DNA from: Candidatus Nomurabacteria bacterium CG1_02_43_90
Lineage (GTDB): Bacteria; Patescibacteriota; Minisyncoccia; Phycocordibacterales; UBA1550
Assembly: GCA_001871765.1 (NCBI GenBank)
Contig: MNVN01000016.1
Coordinates: forward strand, 1 to 36,698
DNA length: 36,698 nucleotides
Reading direction: 5' to 3'
Shown one piece after another: positions 7,093-14,862 of this stretch. The notes under the pieces are model-generated. The model had not been told where the DNA came from, ran no database searches, and saw only the letters and a program-made list of their open reading frames with translations. Numbering within the stretch: the stretch's first letter is position 1; each line of letters begins with the position of its first letter. Made by a program: the position numbers and the translations under genes.

Positions 7093-8265
7093 ATGCCTAA
7101 AATCACCATTAAAAACCCGCTTTTCTTCCTCGTCTACCTTACGAGTTTTTTGTATTCATTTCACTACTCACTCCCCCTATATATTGAGTCTTCATTTATT
7201 ACGCAGTTTCTTCCTACTGAAAAAATGGTGGGGCTTATTTTTGCCACCGCAGCAGTTTTCACTTCTCTTTTTACCTTTCTTCTCCCCCGTATACTCCGAC
7301 GCTGGGGGAACTATAGGGCAACCCTAACCGCAATGGGCCTCGAGGTTGGTACCCTTGTTGCACTCGCGACTTTTACGAACCCAATTCTCATCATTCCTCT
7401 TTTTATTTTTCACCAGACCCTTGCTAGTATTATCTTTTTAAATCTTGATCACTTCGTAGAATCTTTCTCAGAAGACAGCGCGACGGGTGGCATCCGTGGA
7501 ACCTTTATGACCGTGCTTAATGTCGCCACCGCTATTGCACCTTCCATTGCAGGACTTATGCTCACCGATCATGATTTTTGGAAAGTATATCTTGCGGGTG
7601 CAGTATTCATGGCATTAGCTTTTTTTGTTATCGCAAAAAATTTCAAAAACTATCAAGGACCTCACTATGCCGTTACCCCTTTCCGCAAAACCCTCGCTAT
7701 TGTGAGAAAAATCCATGACCTTCACTCAATTATTTTTATGCATTTCCTGCTTTCTTTTTTCTATGCGTGGATGGTTATCTACACCCCTCTCTATATGAAC
7801 AAATATATGGGTATACCGATAAACGAAATCCTGGGCATCATCACCCCTATTGCGCTCCTCCCCTTTATCTTCTTTGAAGTTATTCTTGGGAAAATTGCAG
7901 ATACAAGACTCGGAGAAAAGGAGATCCTCACCGCAGGATTCATCGTGATGGCACTCAGTACCGCAGTGCTGTCTCTTGTCACAAGTGGTAGTGTCCTTCT
8001 TTGGGCAGGGTTACTCTTTATGACACGTACGGGGGCAAGTGCTGTTGAAGTCATGACGGAGAGTTACTTCTATAAACAAATAGGTTCCGAGGACACCCAT
8101 CTCATCACCTTCATGCGCATGATACGTTCTACTGCATATATCATTGGGCCACTAATTGGATCTCTTGTACTTTCCTTTATCGACTATCGCTTCCTTTTCC
8201 TTGTACTGGGTATTATTATGCTCACCGCAATCCCCTATTCACTTACGATCAAAGATACTCGTTAA
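7093..8265 (+). CDS. Major facilitator superfamily transporter
   Basis: Predicted membrane transporter of 390 residues with about 12 hydrophobic segments in two halves separated by a basic central loop near residue 190-205. The substrate cannot be told from sequence; homologues are usually annotated as generic MFS permeases or efflux proteins. I set the start at the ATG at 7093 (MPKITIKNPLFF), 9 bases after a perfect extended -10, because the in-frame ATG 60 bases upstream lies in the terminator hairpin of the preceding gene. It is a single-gene unit, convergent with the DUF5667 gene. Confidence 0.85.
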   Translation: MPKITIKNPLFFLVYLTSFLYSFHYSLPLYIESSFITQFLPTEKMVGLIFATAAVFTSLFTFLLPRILRRWGNYRATLTAMGLEVGTLVALATFTNPILIIPLFIFHQTLASIIFLNLDHFVESFSEDSATGGIRGTFMTVLNVATAIAPSIAGLMLTDHDFWKVYLAGAVFMALAFFVIAKNFKNYQGPHYAVTPFRKTLAIVRKIHDLHSIIFMHFLLSFFYAWMVIYTPLYMNKYMGIPINEILGIITPIALLPFIFFEVILGKIADTRLGEKEILTAGFIVMALSTAVLSLVTSGSVLLWAGLLFMTRTGASAVEVMTESYFYKQIGSEDTHLITFMRMIRSTAYIIGPLIGSLVLSFIDYRFLFLVLGIIMLTAIPYSLTIKDTR

Positions 8266-8291
8266 TAAATTAACGGCATTCTTTTATAACC

Positions 8292-9278
8292 CTATCTCCC
8301 GCTATCTTTTGGTGTGATTGGCTCACCATGAGATTCAGTACGTTCTCCTTTTTTTTCGGTAACCATAGATTGAGTAATGGTCGCCTTTCCCTCTGCTGGT
8401 TTTTCACTTGTTATCGTCGCCCCCTCTTGTTCCCGTGTTCCTGTGTTTGAAACCTGATTATCTACCGGGGCACCCAAAGAAGGTAGATGAGTCTCTAAAA
8501 GCAAGGTCTCATGAGGTGCCGCTACTTCTTGCTCTTGAGAACTGCGTACATCCATATTTTGACCTACTTGTTCTGAGCGATATTTGTCCTCAAGCTCGTG
8601 CTGTTTCTTTTCTGCACTATCAAGATCTGCATTCAATTGAATAAATGCGGAGTTACGGGGCGAGGCAACAGTACTTGAAGCATTCGTGCTCACGATCTGA
8701 CTGCTGAGATCATGAAATGTTTCTTCTTCGTGCGTCCTCAAGACACGAGAGAGTTCTCTTGCAACCGTAATGGCATCATTACTATTATTTTCTGCCTCGA
8801 ACTGTGCAATACGCTCATTTACCCGACGGGTAGATTCAGTAAAATTTTTCTCTGCTAATTGTTGTACTTCAGGGGTTGCTGTTGGTATTGTTGCAATTTT
8901 TTCTACTTCTTGCAGACGTCGGTCCACCAACTGAACCTCCCACGCTGCCTTTGCTTTTGGAGTAACCGCCATTGCCCCCAAAACACGCTCATTTAGATTC
9001 GTTTTTACTGAGTACAACAAATCCCCCGGAACGGTGTTCTCTGCGGCAAAAGAAACTGAGCTCCCGAGCAAAAGTCCCCCCATAACAAAACCAGACAGTA
9101 CTTTTTTATTTCTAAAATTTGATATTGAAAAAAAGGGGGAAGGAGTAATCCCTTGGTGATTTTGCTGTGGATTCGCCTGAGTATAGAAAAGAAGCATCCT
9201 CTTCATTTCTGCTTTTTCGGTAACCGTTAACCGTGTATTCTTTGCTGCCTTTTTTAATTCTTTGATCGTGTGTTCCAT
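8292..9278 (-). CDS. DUF5667 domain protein, likely partner of the ECF sigma factor
   Basis: A 328-residue single-pass membrane protein. A cytoplasmic part of about 60 residues (MEHTIKELKKAAKNTRLT) is followed by a membrane segment at about 62-79 and then the DUF5667 signature AENTVPGDLLYSVKTNLNER, a helical extracellular region and a low-complexity Glu/Thr/Ser/Gly tail. It begins 4 bases after the sigma-factor stop, so the two are co-transcribed. The topology, a short cytoplasmic end plus an outer domain, is that of an anti-sigma factor or signal sensor; that role is inferred from context. GAGGA lies about 10 bases before the ATG. Confidence 0.85.
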   Translation of the reverse strand: MEHTIKELKKAAKNTRLTVTEKAEMKRMLLFYTQANPQQNHQGITPSPFFSISNFRNKKVLSGFVMGGLLLGSSVSFAAENTVPGDLLYSVKTNLNERVLGAMAVTPKAKAAWEVQLVDRRLQEVEKIATIPTATPEVQQLAEKNFTESTRRVNERIAQFEAENNSNDAITVARELSRVLRTHEEETFHDLSSQIVSTNASSTVASPRNSAFIQLNADLDSAEKKQHELEDKYRSEQVGQNMDVRSSQEQEVAAPHETLLLETHLPSLGAPVDNQVSNTGTREQEGATITSEKPAEGKATITQSMVTEKKGERTESHGEPITPKDSGR

Positions 9279-9282
9279 GATT

Positions 9283-9783
9283 TTATGTCCTCAGTATTTT
9301 TAGTTTCTCGATCGCCCTGTGTATTCGTACCGAAACGACATTTTCTGTTTCGTGGATAAGGGAAGCAATCTCCTTCACCGAAAGTCCATCGATATGCCGC
9401 ATGACCAAAACTTCGCGGTACTTCTCGGGAAGCGTAGCGAGGAGTACTTGCGCACGCTCATATTCATCACGCGACTCAATATCGTGTTGCGTATCAAAAC
9501 CAATGTCAAACCCTTCTTCGTCGCGCATCTCATCGAGCGAGTCTTCTTTCTTTTTACGGTACTCGTCAATGATGAGATTGTTCGCAATGCGGTACAAAAA
9601 TGCACGCATGTTGTCAATTTCTTTTCCTTGTGCCATGTAGTCCCACAACTGGACAAAAGCGCTCTGGGTTATATCCTTGGCCTTCTCGCGGTCTGATACA
9701 CGGAAAACACAGTGCCGAAAGATCGCATCAGCAAATTGGTCATATGTTTTGGTAAACTCTTGTTCAATCGCATTGGATTTCAT
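9283..9783 (-). CDS. ECF-type RNA polymerase sigma factor
   Basis: Sigma-70 family factor of 166 residues with only regions 2 and 4, as in extracytoplasmic-function sigma factors. Region 2 runs from about residue 10 to 80, with KAKDITQSAFVQLWDYM and NMRAFLYRIANNLIIDEYRKK. Region 4 is at about 115-165, with LPEKYREVLVMRHIDGLSVKEI and a helix-turn-helix ending in RIHRAIEKLK. The acidic linker between them is typical. It is followed after 4 bases by the DUF5667 membrane protein, a sigma/regulator pair. Its target promoters cannot be recognised here. Confidence 0.94.
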   Translation of the reverse strand: MKSNAIEQEFTKTYDQFADAIFRHCVFRVSDREKAKDITQSAFVQLWDYMAQGKEIDNMRAFLYRIANNLIIDEYRKKKEDSLDEMRDEEGFDIGFDTQHDIESRDEYERAQVLLATLPEKYREVLVMRHIDGLSVKEIASLIHETENVVSVRIHRAIEKLKILRT

Positions 9784-9858
9784 GCTGACAATACTGAAGA
9801 CGTGCTTAAGATGCCGTTCTTACAGAAATGATACCACAAAAAAGACGGGAATAAACAA

Positions 9859-9885
9859 AGCCCCTGTTGTTCAACAACAGGGGCT
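9859..9885 (-). terminator. Terminator of the 9897-10319 gene
   Basis: AGCCCCTGTTGT pairs with ACAACAGGGGCT (12 bp, 3-base loop). On the minus strand it follows the gene's stop by 11 bases and is followed by TTGTTTATT. Confidence 0.75.
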
Positions 9886-9896
9886 ACGAGAAAATC

Positions 9897-10319
9897 TCAA
9901 AAATAAAAGATAGGGGTGTCACGAGGAATACCGTTCCCAAGCCATACCCAAAAAATTACGAGTGCATTATTATACCTGCTGAGACAGGGCACTTTGAAAA
10001 TCCCGTTTTCAAAAATTATTGACCTCCACGCAAAGTAGTGGGTCGTAATATCCTCGACACTCGTCATTCTTTTTATCACTTCAAGGGCTTGTAGCGTCAA
10101 GCATTTTTCAAGAAGACTGCTCTCTTCAAGAAAAGAGTACACCTCGGAGCCTCTATTTGCTTCTCCTCCCTGGCGCCTTTCTATGTAAAAAATTTGGGAC
10201 AAAAAAGCAAGGCGTACTTTATCATTACCAATTTTCGGTTGTGGGCAAATGAATTGCACCTTACCTGCAACAGGAAAAGGGGGAACTCCAAAAAGAACGC
10301 GATTGTTATTAGTTTTCAT
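9897..10319 (-). CDS. Orphan protein with strong Shine-Dalgarno
   Basis: A 140-residue soluble protein that I cannot assign. It begins MKTNNNRVLFGVPPFP, contains QIFYIERRQGGEANRG near its first third and ends in a Trp/Phe-rich segment. The start is the ATG at 10319, placed 7 bases after GGAGG on the minus strand; an in-frame TTG 12 bases upstream overlaps that ribosome site and is rejected. It has its own promoter, a palindromic operator-like site and its own terminator, so it is a single-gene unit set between the helicase and sigma genes. In layout it resembles the other orphan genes with Shine-Dalgarno sequences here. Confidence 0.75.
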   Translation of the reverse strand: MKTNNNRVLFGVPPFPVAGKVQFICPQPKIGNDKVRLAFLSQIFYIERRQGGEANRGSEVYSFLEESSLLEKCLTLQALEVIKRMTSVEDITTHYFAWRSIIFENGIFKVPCLSRYNNALVIFWVWLGNGIPRDTPIFYF

Positions 10320-10344
10320 AATAACCTCCAAGATACGTTTAAAT

Positions 10345-10383
10345 TACCAACTTGTATCAGTATACAATAATTAGTACCAACTT
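10345..10383 (-). promoter_or_regulatory. Promoter and possible operator of the orphan gene
   Basis: On the minus strand TATACT is the -10 and TTGAAA, inside the upstream hairpin, may be the -35 with an 18-base spacer. The inverted repeat TTGTAT-4-ATACAA (10352-10367) overlaps the -10. Direct repeats TACCAACTT at 10345-10353 and 10375-10383 flank it, 30 bases apart. This is a typical operator layout, with no known regulator to match. Confidence 0.5.
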
Positions 10384-10443
10384 TTCAATAACACACAAAA
10401 CACCACTTCATCAAGTGGTGTTTTGTGTGTTATTGAAAAGTTG
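10378..10443. terminator. 31-bp perfect hairpin after the DEAD-box helicase gene
   Basis: Arms 10378-10408 and 10413-10443 pair over 31 bases without mismatch around loop CATC. It lies 16 bases past the helicase stop. No T run follows on the minus strand; instead the promoter of the next gene begins inside the 3' arm. Confidence 0.7.
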
Positions 10444-10459
10444 CCTTAGAGAAGTTCTC

Positions 10460-11803
10460 TTACCCAATGAACGTCAACGCCTTCCCTCTGTTCCCTGCGC
10501 GGCCTGTACGACCAATGCGGTGTACATAGTCGTCATAGGTCTCAGGAAGATCGAAGTTAATCACATGAGAGACTCCCGCAATATCAAGACCACGTGCGGC
10601 AACATCAGTAGCAACCAAAACCTGTGCCATCCCGCGTTTAAAAATATCGAGTGCGCGTTGGCGTTGTCCTTGATTCTTATCCCCATGGATAGACTGTGCT
10701 TTGAAACCTTTCTTCGTGAGTGCAATAGCGAGCTTCTCTACTCCATGTTTGGTACGTCCAAAAATAAGCACCTTTTTAAATTCTTCCTGAATCAAGAGGT
10801 CGTGGAGTACTTCAATTTTATCTTCTCCTTCTTTAATGCGCACAACATCCTGTTCAACATTTTTTGAGGTATCCTGCGTCTTTACTGAAATCATAACTGG
10901 TGACTTCATAAAATCTTTAATAAGGACAGCAATCTCAGGAGACAATGTCGCAGAAAAGAATAGGGTATGGCGATCTTTCGGCATCAAGTCGAGCATGTAG
11001 TGCATATCGTGGATGAAGCCCATATCGAGCATGCGGTCTGCCTCATCAAGTACAACTGATTTAAACTCAGAGAGGTCAATATACTTGCGTTCAATTAAAT
11101 CTTTGATGCGGCCAGGTGTTCCAATAATAAAGCTATTCTGATAGCGGAGATCTGAGATCTGGCGACCAATAGGTGCGCCACCCACACAACACACTGAAAA
11201 GATTTTTAATCCTTTTACAAAATCCTTAAGTTCAACCTCAATTTGTTGCGCAAGCTCACGTGTCGGTGCCATAACAATCACTTTCTCTTTTGGGTTCAAG
11301 AGAACTTTGTTGATAAACGGAACAAGGAATGCTGCTGTTTTCCCTGTGCCAGTGTTTGCGATACCAACAACATCTTCTCCGTGTAAAATATGCGGAATTA
11401 CGCGATCTTGAATTGGTGTTGGTTCGTTATACCCCTTGGCAAGAATATTTGCCTTTAGTCGTTCTTCGATATGGAAATCTTTGAATAAGTGCTCCGGAGT
11501 AAATATGATTGCTTCTTCAGTAATAACCGTCTTGTTAATAAATTTTGAAATATCAATGTGTTGACCTTTTCCACGTCCACGAGCACCACCATTACGCCCA
11601 GATCCGCCTGATCCACGCATTCCTCCTCCTCGTGCAGGACCGCGACCAAGTGGTGGGCGCGAAGAAAAAACACGCGCGCCACTATGCGAGACTGATGCTC
11701 CACTTCCGTATGAACGAGCGCCTGAATGTGCATCGGCGCTAGTGCGTGGGCGAGAGCTTGGATGCACACCTGCACTCCTGTTAAATGTTTTCTTTGGTTC
11801 CAT
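10460..11803 (-). CDS. DEAD-box RNA helicase (RhlE-like) with Arg/Gly-rich tail
   Basis: ATP-dependent RNA helicase, 447 residues. All core motifs are present: Q motif with GYNEPTPIQ (about 124-132), Walker A ANTGTGKT (149-156), APTRELA, TPGR, LDEAD (252-256), SAT (284-286) and HRIGRTGR near the C-terminus. The protein ends about 12 residues after motif VI, so there is no C-terminal extension. The first 80 or so residues are low-complexity Arg/Gly/Ser, like the RNase J tail. Likely roles are RNA unwinding in decay, ribosome assembly or cold adaptation (family knowledge). It has a long structured leader (11807-11897) and no Shine-Dalgarno next to its ATG. Confidence 0.95.
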   Translation of the reverse strand: MEPKKTFNRSAGVHPSSRPRTSADAHSGARSYGSGASVSHSGARVFSSRPPLGRGPARGGGMRGSGGSGRNGGARGRGKGQHIDISKFINKTVITEEAIIFTPEHLFKDFHIEERLKANILAKGYNEPTPIQDRVIPHILHGEDVVGIANTGTGKTAAFLVPFINKVLLNPKEKVIVMAPTRELAQQIEVELKDFVKGLKIFSVCCVGGAPIGRQISDLRYQNSFIIGTPGRIKDLIERKYIDLSEFKSVVLDEADRMLDMGFIHDMHYMLDLMPKDRHTLFFSATLSPEIAVLIKDFMKSPVMISVKTQDTSKNVEQDVVRIKEGEDKIEVLHDLLIQEEFKKVLIFGRTKHGVEKLAIALTKKGFKAQSIHGDKNQGQRQRALDIFKRGMAQVLVATDVAARGLDIAGVSHVINFDLPETYDDYVHRIGRTGRAGNRGKALTFIG

Positions 11804-11806
11804 ATA

Positions 11807-11897
11807 TTGTTCTAAAAGGCCTGATTTTGCAGGCTTAAATTAATTAATCTTCGTTAATTTCTCTAAAAGCCTCTGTTCACAACGAAGATTAGAACAA
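11807..11897 (-). promoter_or_regulatory. Structured 5' leader of the helicase mRNA
   Basis: Three stems can form together on the minus-strand RNA. TTGTTCTAA (11889-11897) pairs with TTAGAACAA (11807-11815), which ends 3 bases before the ATG. TCTTCGTT pairs with AACGAAGA (11848-11855 with 11881-11888). GCCTG pairs with CAGGC (11819-11823 with 11830-11834). The result is a three-way junction closed immediately before the start codon, so its opening could control translation, for example with temperature. Confidence 0.5.
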
Positions 11898-11939
11898 CCT
11901 AAGGGACAAAAACTCAATGAGATGAAGTTATATATACAT

Positions 11940-11966
11940 AGTATACTAAAAATCAAATATTGTCAA
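11940..11966 (-). promoter_or_regulatory. Promoter of the helicase gene
   Basis: TTGACA (11961-11966 on the minus strand) is a perfect -35. TATACT (11940-11945) gives a 15-base spacer; the overlapping TACTAT gives 17. The implied leader is about 130 bases, long for this window. Confidence 0.55.
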
Positions 11967-12019
11967 ACTTTCGCAGAACCAACCTACAAAAAAGAGCTGA
12001 GGACACCAACGGACAACTG

Positions 12020-12571
12020 TTAGCTGTATAATTTCTTTTTTCCTTTCCAGAAATAGAGGTAGAGACATGCAAGCAGTGAGTAGTTCAGTATTAAAAACCA
12101 GGGTTGCCCCCAAGAAAATCCATAGAGAAATTTCCAGTCAAAAAATGGCCAAAAAATAGGCGTGGGGAAAAAAGCTGCCGTATGCGTTGGAATATCAATC
12201 ACAATATGGAGGAGCCACCCAAGAAGTTCAAGACGAGCTTGTCTAAAATAGAGCCACACACCCAAAAATACAATAGCAAAAATAAAAAGACTATGGCTCA
12301 TGTTGTAGAGCGCATGAGAAAACTGAGAAACCACCACCATATTAGGGTTTGTTAATTCTTCTCCTGCGGGGCGTACGTGAAAATCACCCCCACTTATGTC
12401 GCCTGAAATGAACGCAACGATCATCCATGCAAAAGGAATCACAAAAGCAAACAAGTCAGGAAATATTCCCCACATTGCGGTCGCCCATACATTGACTCGC
12501 CGTTTATTCTGCGATTTATTTACCCCCTTTGCTGCTGCGGCTGCCCAAAGCCCATGAGAAAAAATATCCAT
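12020..12571 (-). CDS. YdjM/DUF457-like membrane metal-dependent hydrolase
   Basis: A 183-residue membrane protein with four or five hydrophobic segments. Histidine and acidic motifs at the membrane boundaries, HGLW near the start, GIFPDL, SHSLF and HIVIDIPTHT, resemble the YdjM/DUF457 inner-membrane proteins, which are annotated as metal-dependent hydrolases of unknown substrate. I start it at the ATG at 12571 (MDIFSHGLW), because the family motif begins there and the 24 extra residues of a longer version are basic and unlike the family. TACAAT lies 18 bases before this ATG. Confidence 0.65.
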   Translation of the reverse strand: MDIFSHGLWAAAAAKGVNKSQNKRRVNVWATAMWGIFPDLFAFVIPFAWMIVAFISGDISGGDFHVRPAGEELTNPNMVVVSQFSHALYNMSHSLFIFAIVFLGVWLYFRQARLELLGWLLHIVIDIPTHTAAFFPTPIFWPFFDWKFLYGFSWGQPWFLILNYSLLACLYLYFWKGKKKLYS

Positions 12572-12642
12572 ATTATTTATATTTCTACGATTGTACTCTA
12601 TACGAATAAAGAAGAGTAAGAATCTTGAACGAGAGAACAGCA

Positions 12643-12975
12643 CTAATTGATCCCCTCTTCGAGCACTTCAGAAAGAATAAAAAGCCTCCTCTTTACTTCA
12701 TTCAAAACCTCCTCATGATTTCTTCCGAGAGCACCATCGAGGTCAGCGATCCACGCAATAAGGTTTTCTTGATAGTCTGCGAGGTATTCCTCGTCATAAT
12801 TGTCTCCGGCCTGCTGCTTTTCCAGAGCCTCTTCGAAACGATTGCCTGTGATCATCAGCTGTGCGCGCACTTCATCCACAGACAAACGCACGCGCTTCTC
12901 CATTTCCTCGTTGTACCTAAAGGGTGGGTGCTGAGGGTTACTATTCTGTTGTTTTTCGAAATTAAACATATTCAT
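12643..12975 (-). CDS. Hypothetical acidic helical protein
   Basis: A 110-residue cytoplasmic protein without recognised domain. After a Gln/Asn/Pro-rich start it is largely charged and helical, with VRLSVDEVRAQLMITGNRF, an Asp/Glu/Tyr-rich middle and an acidic C-terminus. The start is the ATG at 12975: TATAAT (12983-12988) ends 7 bases before it, so the mRNA would be leaderless, and an ATG 9 bases further upstream overlaps the -10 box itself. Confidence 0.7.
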   Translation of the reverse strand: MNMFNFEKQQNSNPQHPPFRYNEEMEKRVRLSVDEVRAQLMITGNRFEEALEKQQAGDNYDEEYLADYQENLIAWIADLDGALGRNHEEVLNEVKRRLFILSEVLEEGIN

Positions 12976-12982
12976 AAAGACC

Positions 12983-12988
12983 ATTATA
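12983..12988 (-). promoter_or_regulatory. Leaderless promoter of the 12643-12975 gene
   Basis: Perfect TATAAT on the minus strand with TAGACA (5 of 6 consensus) 18 bases upstream. Only 7 bases separate the -10 from the ATG. Confidence 0.65.
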
Positions 12989-13123
12989 CACTATTTGAAT
13001 ATCATTTGTCTAAAATAAAAACAATAGAGAGCGAGTTATCTCTAAATTAGGTGTGCCATCCCCTTGTTTTAGACTTAAAACTTGTACTTCTCCTCAAATT
13101 TTCCAACCAGGCCCCACAAAGGC

Positions 13124-13627
13124 CTACCTGACAAAAAGGTATCTAATCAGAGCAAGAATAGCGACGATAAGAAGTATAAGGTCGGTAACCAAAAAGTAAA
13201 AAGAGTCTTTAGTGCTAATCTCCAATACGCGTTCCTGGGGATTGCGCGGGTCATAAGAAACATCAACAGCCTTACCTGCAGTGTAAAGAGTGAGGTAGTT
13301 CATTAACGATGCGCTCGGTTTTGAATGTATGTCAACATTTTCCAGAGGAACAGAGTTCGATAAAACATCGTTAACATAATCCTTGTCATCGACAGTATAG
13401 CCATATGTTATCGCAACCATCCAGTAGTTCTGCATCGTCCCTCCTGCTGACCCTCGAACAGCTTCCTTTGCCCGAGAAACAATATTAATACTTAAAACCT
13501 TACCAGAAACAGTGGGTTGATGAAGGAGGGTTTGGTCAGAAGAGCGAATAAGCACTCCGATGTACCCAAGGAATACCGCAAAAAAGAAAGCACTGATTGC
13601 GATCCCTAAAATACTTTTGGGTGACAT
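13124..13627 (-). CDS. DUF3592-like membrane protein
   Basis: A 167-residue protein with membrane helices at both ends (about 5-27 and 143-164) and an outer beta-rich domain between them. The motif Y-T-V-D-D-K-D-Y-V-N-D followed by GKAVDVSYDPRNPQERVLE is that of DUF3592 domains, whose function is unknown. It follows two other membrane-protein genes on the same strand (next one ends 80 bases upstream), a cluster of small envelope proteins. No Shine-Dalgarno. Confidence 0.7.
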   Translation of the reverse strand: MSPKSILGIAISAFFFAVFLGYIGVLIRSSDQTLLHQPTVSGKVLSINIVSRAKEAVRGSAGGTMQNYWMVAITYGYTVDDKDYVNDVLSNSVPLENVDIHSKPSASLMNYLTLYTAGKAVDVSYDPRNPQERVLEISTKDSFYFLVTDLILLIVAILALIRYLFVR

Positions 13628-13706
13628 AAATATTCTAAATAATTATTTTAATAACTCTGCTAAAGTCTTCTCGTATACCATCCGCGGAATTCTCTTAGCA
13701 CAAAGA

Positions 13707-14381
13707 CTACTTATACCCACAAGTTGTCGACATAACATTACGTATTCTTTCGTTCATTTTTTCAAACTTTTTGTCTCCGTCCCGTATCGGTAAAAAATCG
13801 CGATACTGATCGCAAGCAGATTTACCATCAAACTGAGAAAACACTCGACTACCATCTACTTTTAGGTTCAAATCAAGAATACCTGCATCTATCGCTGTGG
13901 TTGCAAGATTCAATGCTTCTTGAAAACCATCTTCTCTTAGAGAAGAACCAAAACCATAAAGAGTAGCAATAAATCCTATCGCCTCCTCTCCTGTGTACGC
14001 CCTTTTTTCTTTAACCCGTGAAGCAATCTCAACTTTTATCTCTTCATATTTTTGCAACTGATACGATTGGATCATTCTTGAAGTAGTCGCACCCTTAACT
14101 TTACCCTCTAGGGATCCGGCAATAAAAGGGAGCAACGAAATCAGGACAGTAATCACCGAAATTTTCTTTGCGAGCTGGACATAGCTGTAGTTCTCTCCTC
14201 CCCATAACTGAACCGAAAAAACGGCGACGGACAAGAGAGTAATGACGATAACTGCTCCCCAGAAGAACATACTTTCTACTTTAGAAATACTCGGCCCAAA
14301 TAAGTGCCTTCCAATAAAATAGGACAAAATGATTCCGCTCACCACCATCGATGCGATTTGACTTGTAACCAGAATAATCAT
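13707..14381 (-). CDS. Hypothetical membrane protein
   Basis: A 224-residue protein that I cannot assign. Three hydrophobic segments lie in the first half (about 2-24, 38-60, 73-92). The second half is soluble and mixed alpha/beta, with EEAIGFIATLYGFGSSL and two cysteines, one in SACDQYRD and one near the end. It starts 16 bases after the stop of the broken membrane gene 14398-14794 and is probably co-transcribed with it. No Shine-Dalgarno before the ATG. Confidence 0.7.
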   Translation of the reverse strand: MIILVTSQIASMVVSGIILSYFIGRHLFGPSISKVESMFFWGAVIVITLLSVAVFSVQLWGGENYSYVQLAKKISVITVLISLLPFIAGSLEGKVKGATTSRMIQSYQLQKYEEIKVEIASRVKEKRAYTGEEAIGFIATLYGFGSSLREDGFQEALNLATTAIDAGILDLNLKVDGSRVFSQFDGKSACDQYRDFLPIRDGDKKFEKMNERIRNVMSTTCGYK

Positions 14382-14397
14382 AGCAGGTTAAGGATAC

Positions 14398-14794
14398 TCA
14401 AATATTATTCTTTTTAAAAATCCTATTAAACAACCAGGAATAAAAAGTGAGATTGAGGGCAAAAAGGAAGATATTGAGTACGACAAACAATCGAATAGTA
14501 ATAAAAATAAACTGCCACCCAATAAACATTGCCCAAAAACCAAGAGTTCCTATCAAAAATGCGGAAAGGAGGAAAAAACTAAATGAAAGAACTGGACCTA
14601 GAACAATCATCAGCCACCCCAACCATTTGTGTGAAGTAGAAGATGCTTTAAAAACAATGACCGCGCACAGGATCTAAAAAACCAAAATAAAAGGGCCTGT
14701 CCAGTCACTAAAGTCGTGCATCTCTGGAAGAAGTAGCCACATCGAGATGTATGGACCAAAAAGAAACAATGGTCGGGAAAATATACTTATTCAT
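14398..14794 (-). pseudogene. Small membrane protein broken by a frameshift and an in-frame TAG
   Basis: The open part (14398-14610, or TTG at 14622) encodes about 70 very hydrophobic residues. The same frame continues upstream through one TAG (14674-14676) as convincing coding sequence: LLLPEMHDFSDW, then a membrane helix GPFILVF-stop-ILCAVIVF cut by the stop. Removing one base of an A5/T5 run (14758-14762) joins this to MNKYIFPTIVSF, whose ATG at 14794 sits 8 bases after a TAGAAT box. With that correction the length is exactly 132 codons. So a membrane protein of about 131 residues carries one indel and one nonsense codon. Elsewhere in the window TAG is used as a normal stop. Confidence 0.6.
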
Positions 14795-14862
14795 ATCTCT
14801 TTATTCTACTACAAATAAAAACAATACTCTAGCGAATAATATTCATTTAAAAAGCACTTCCA

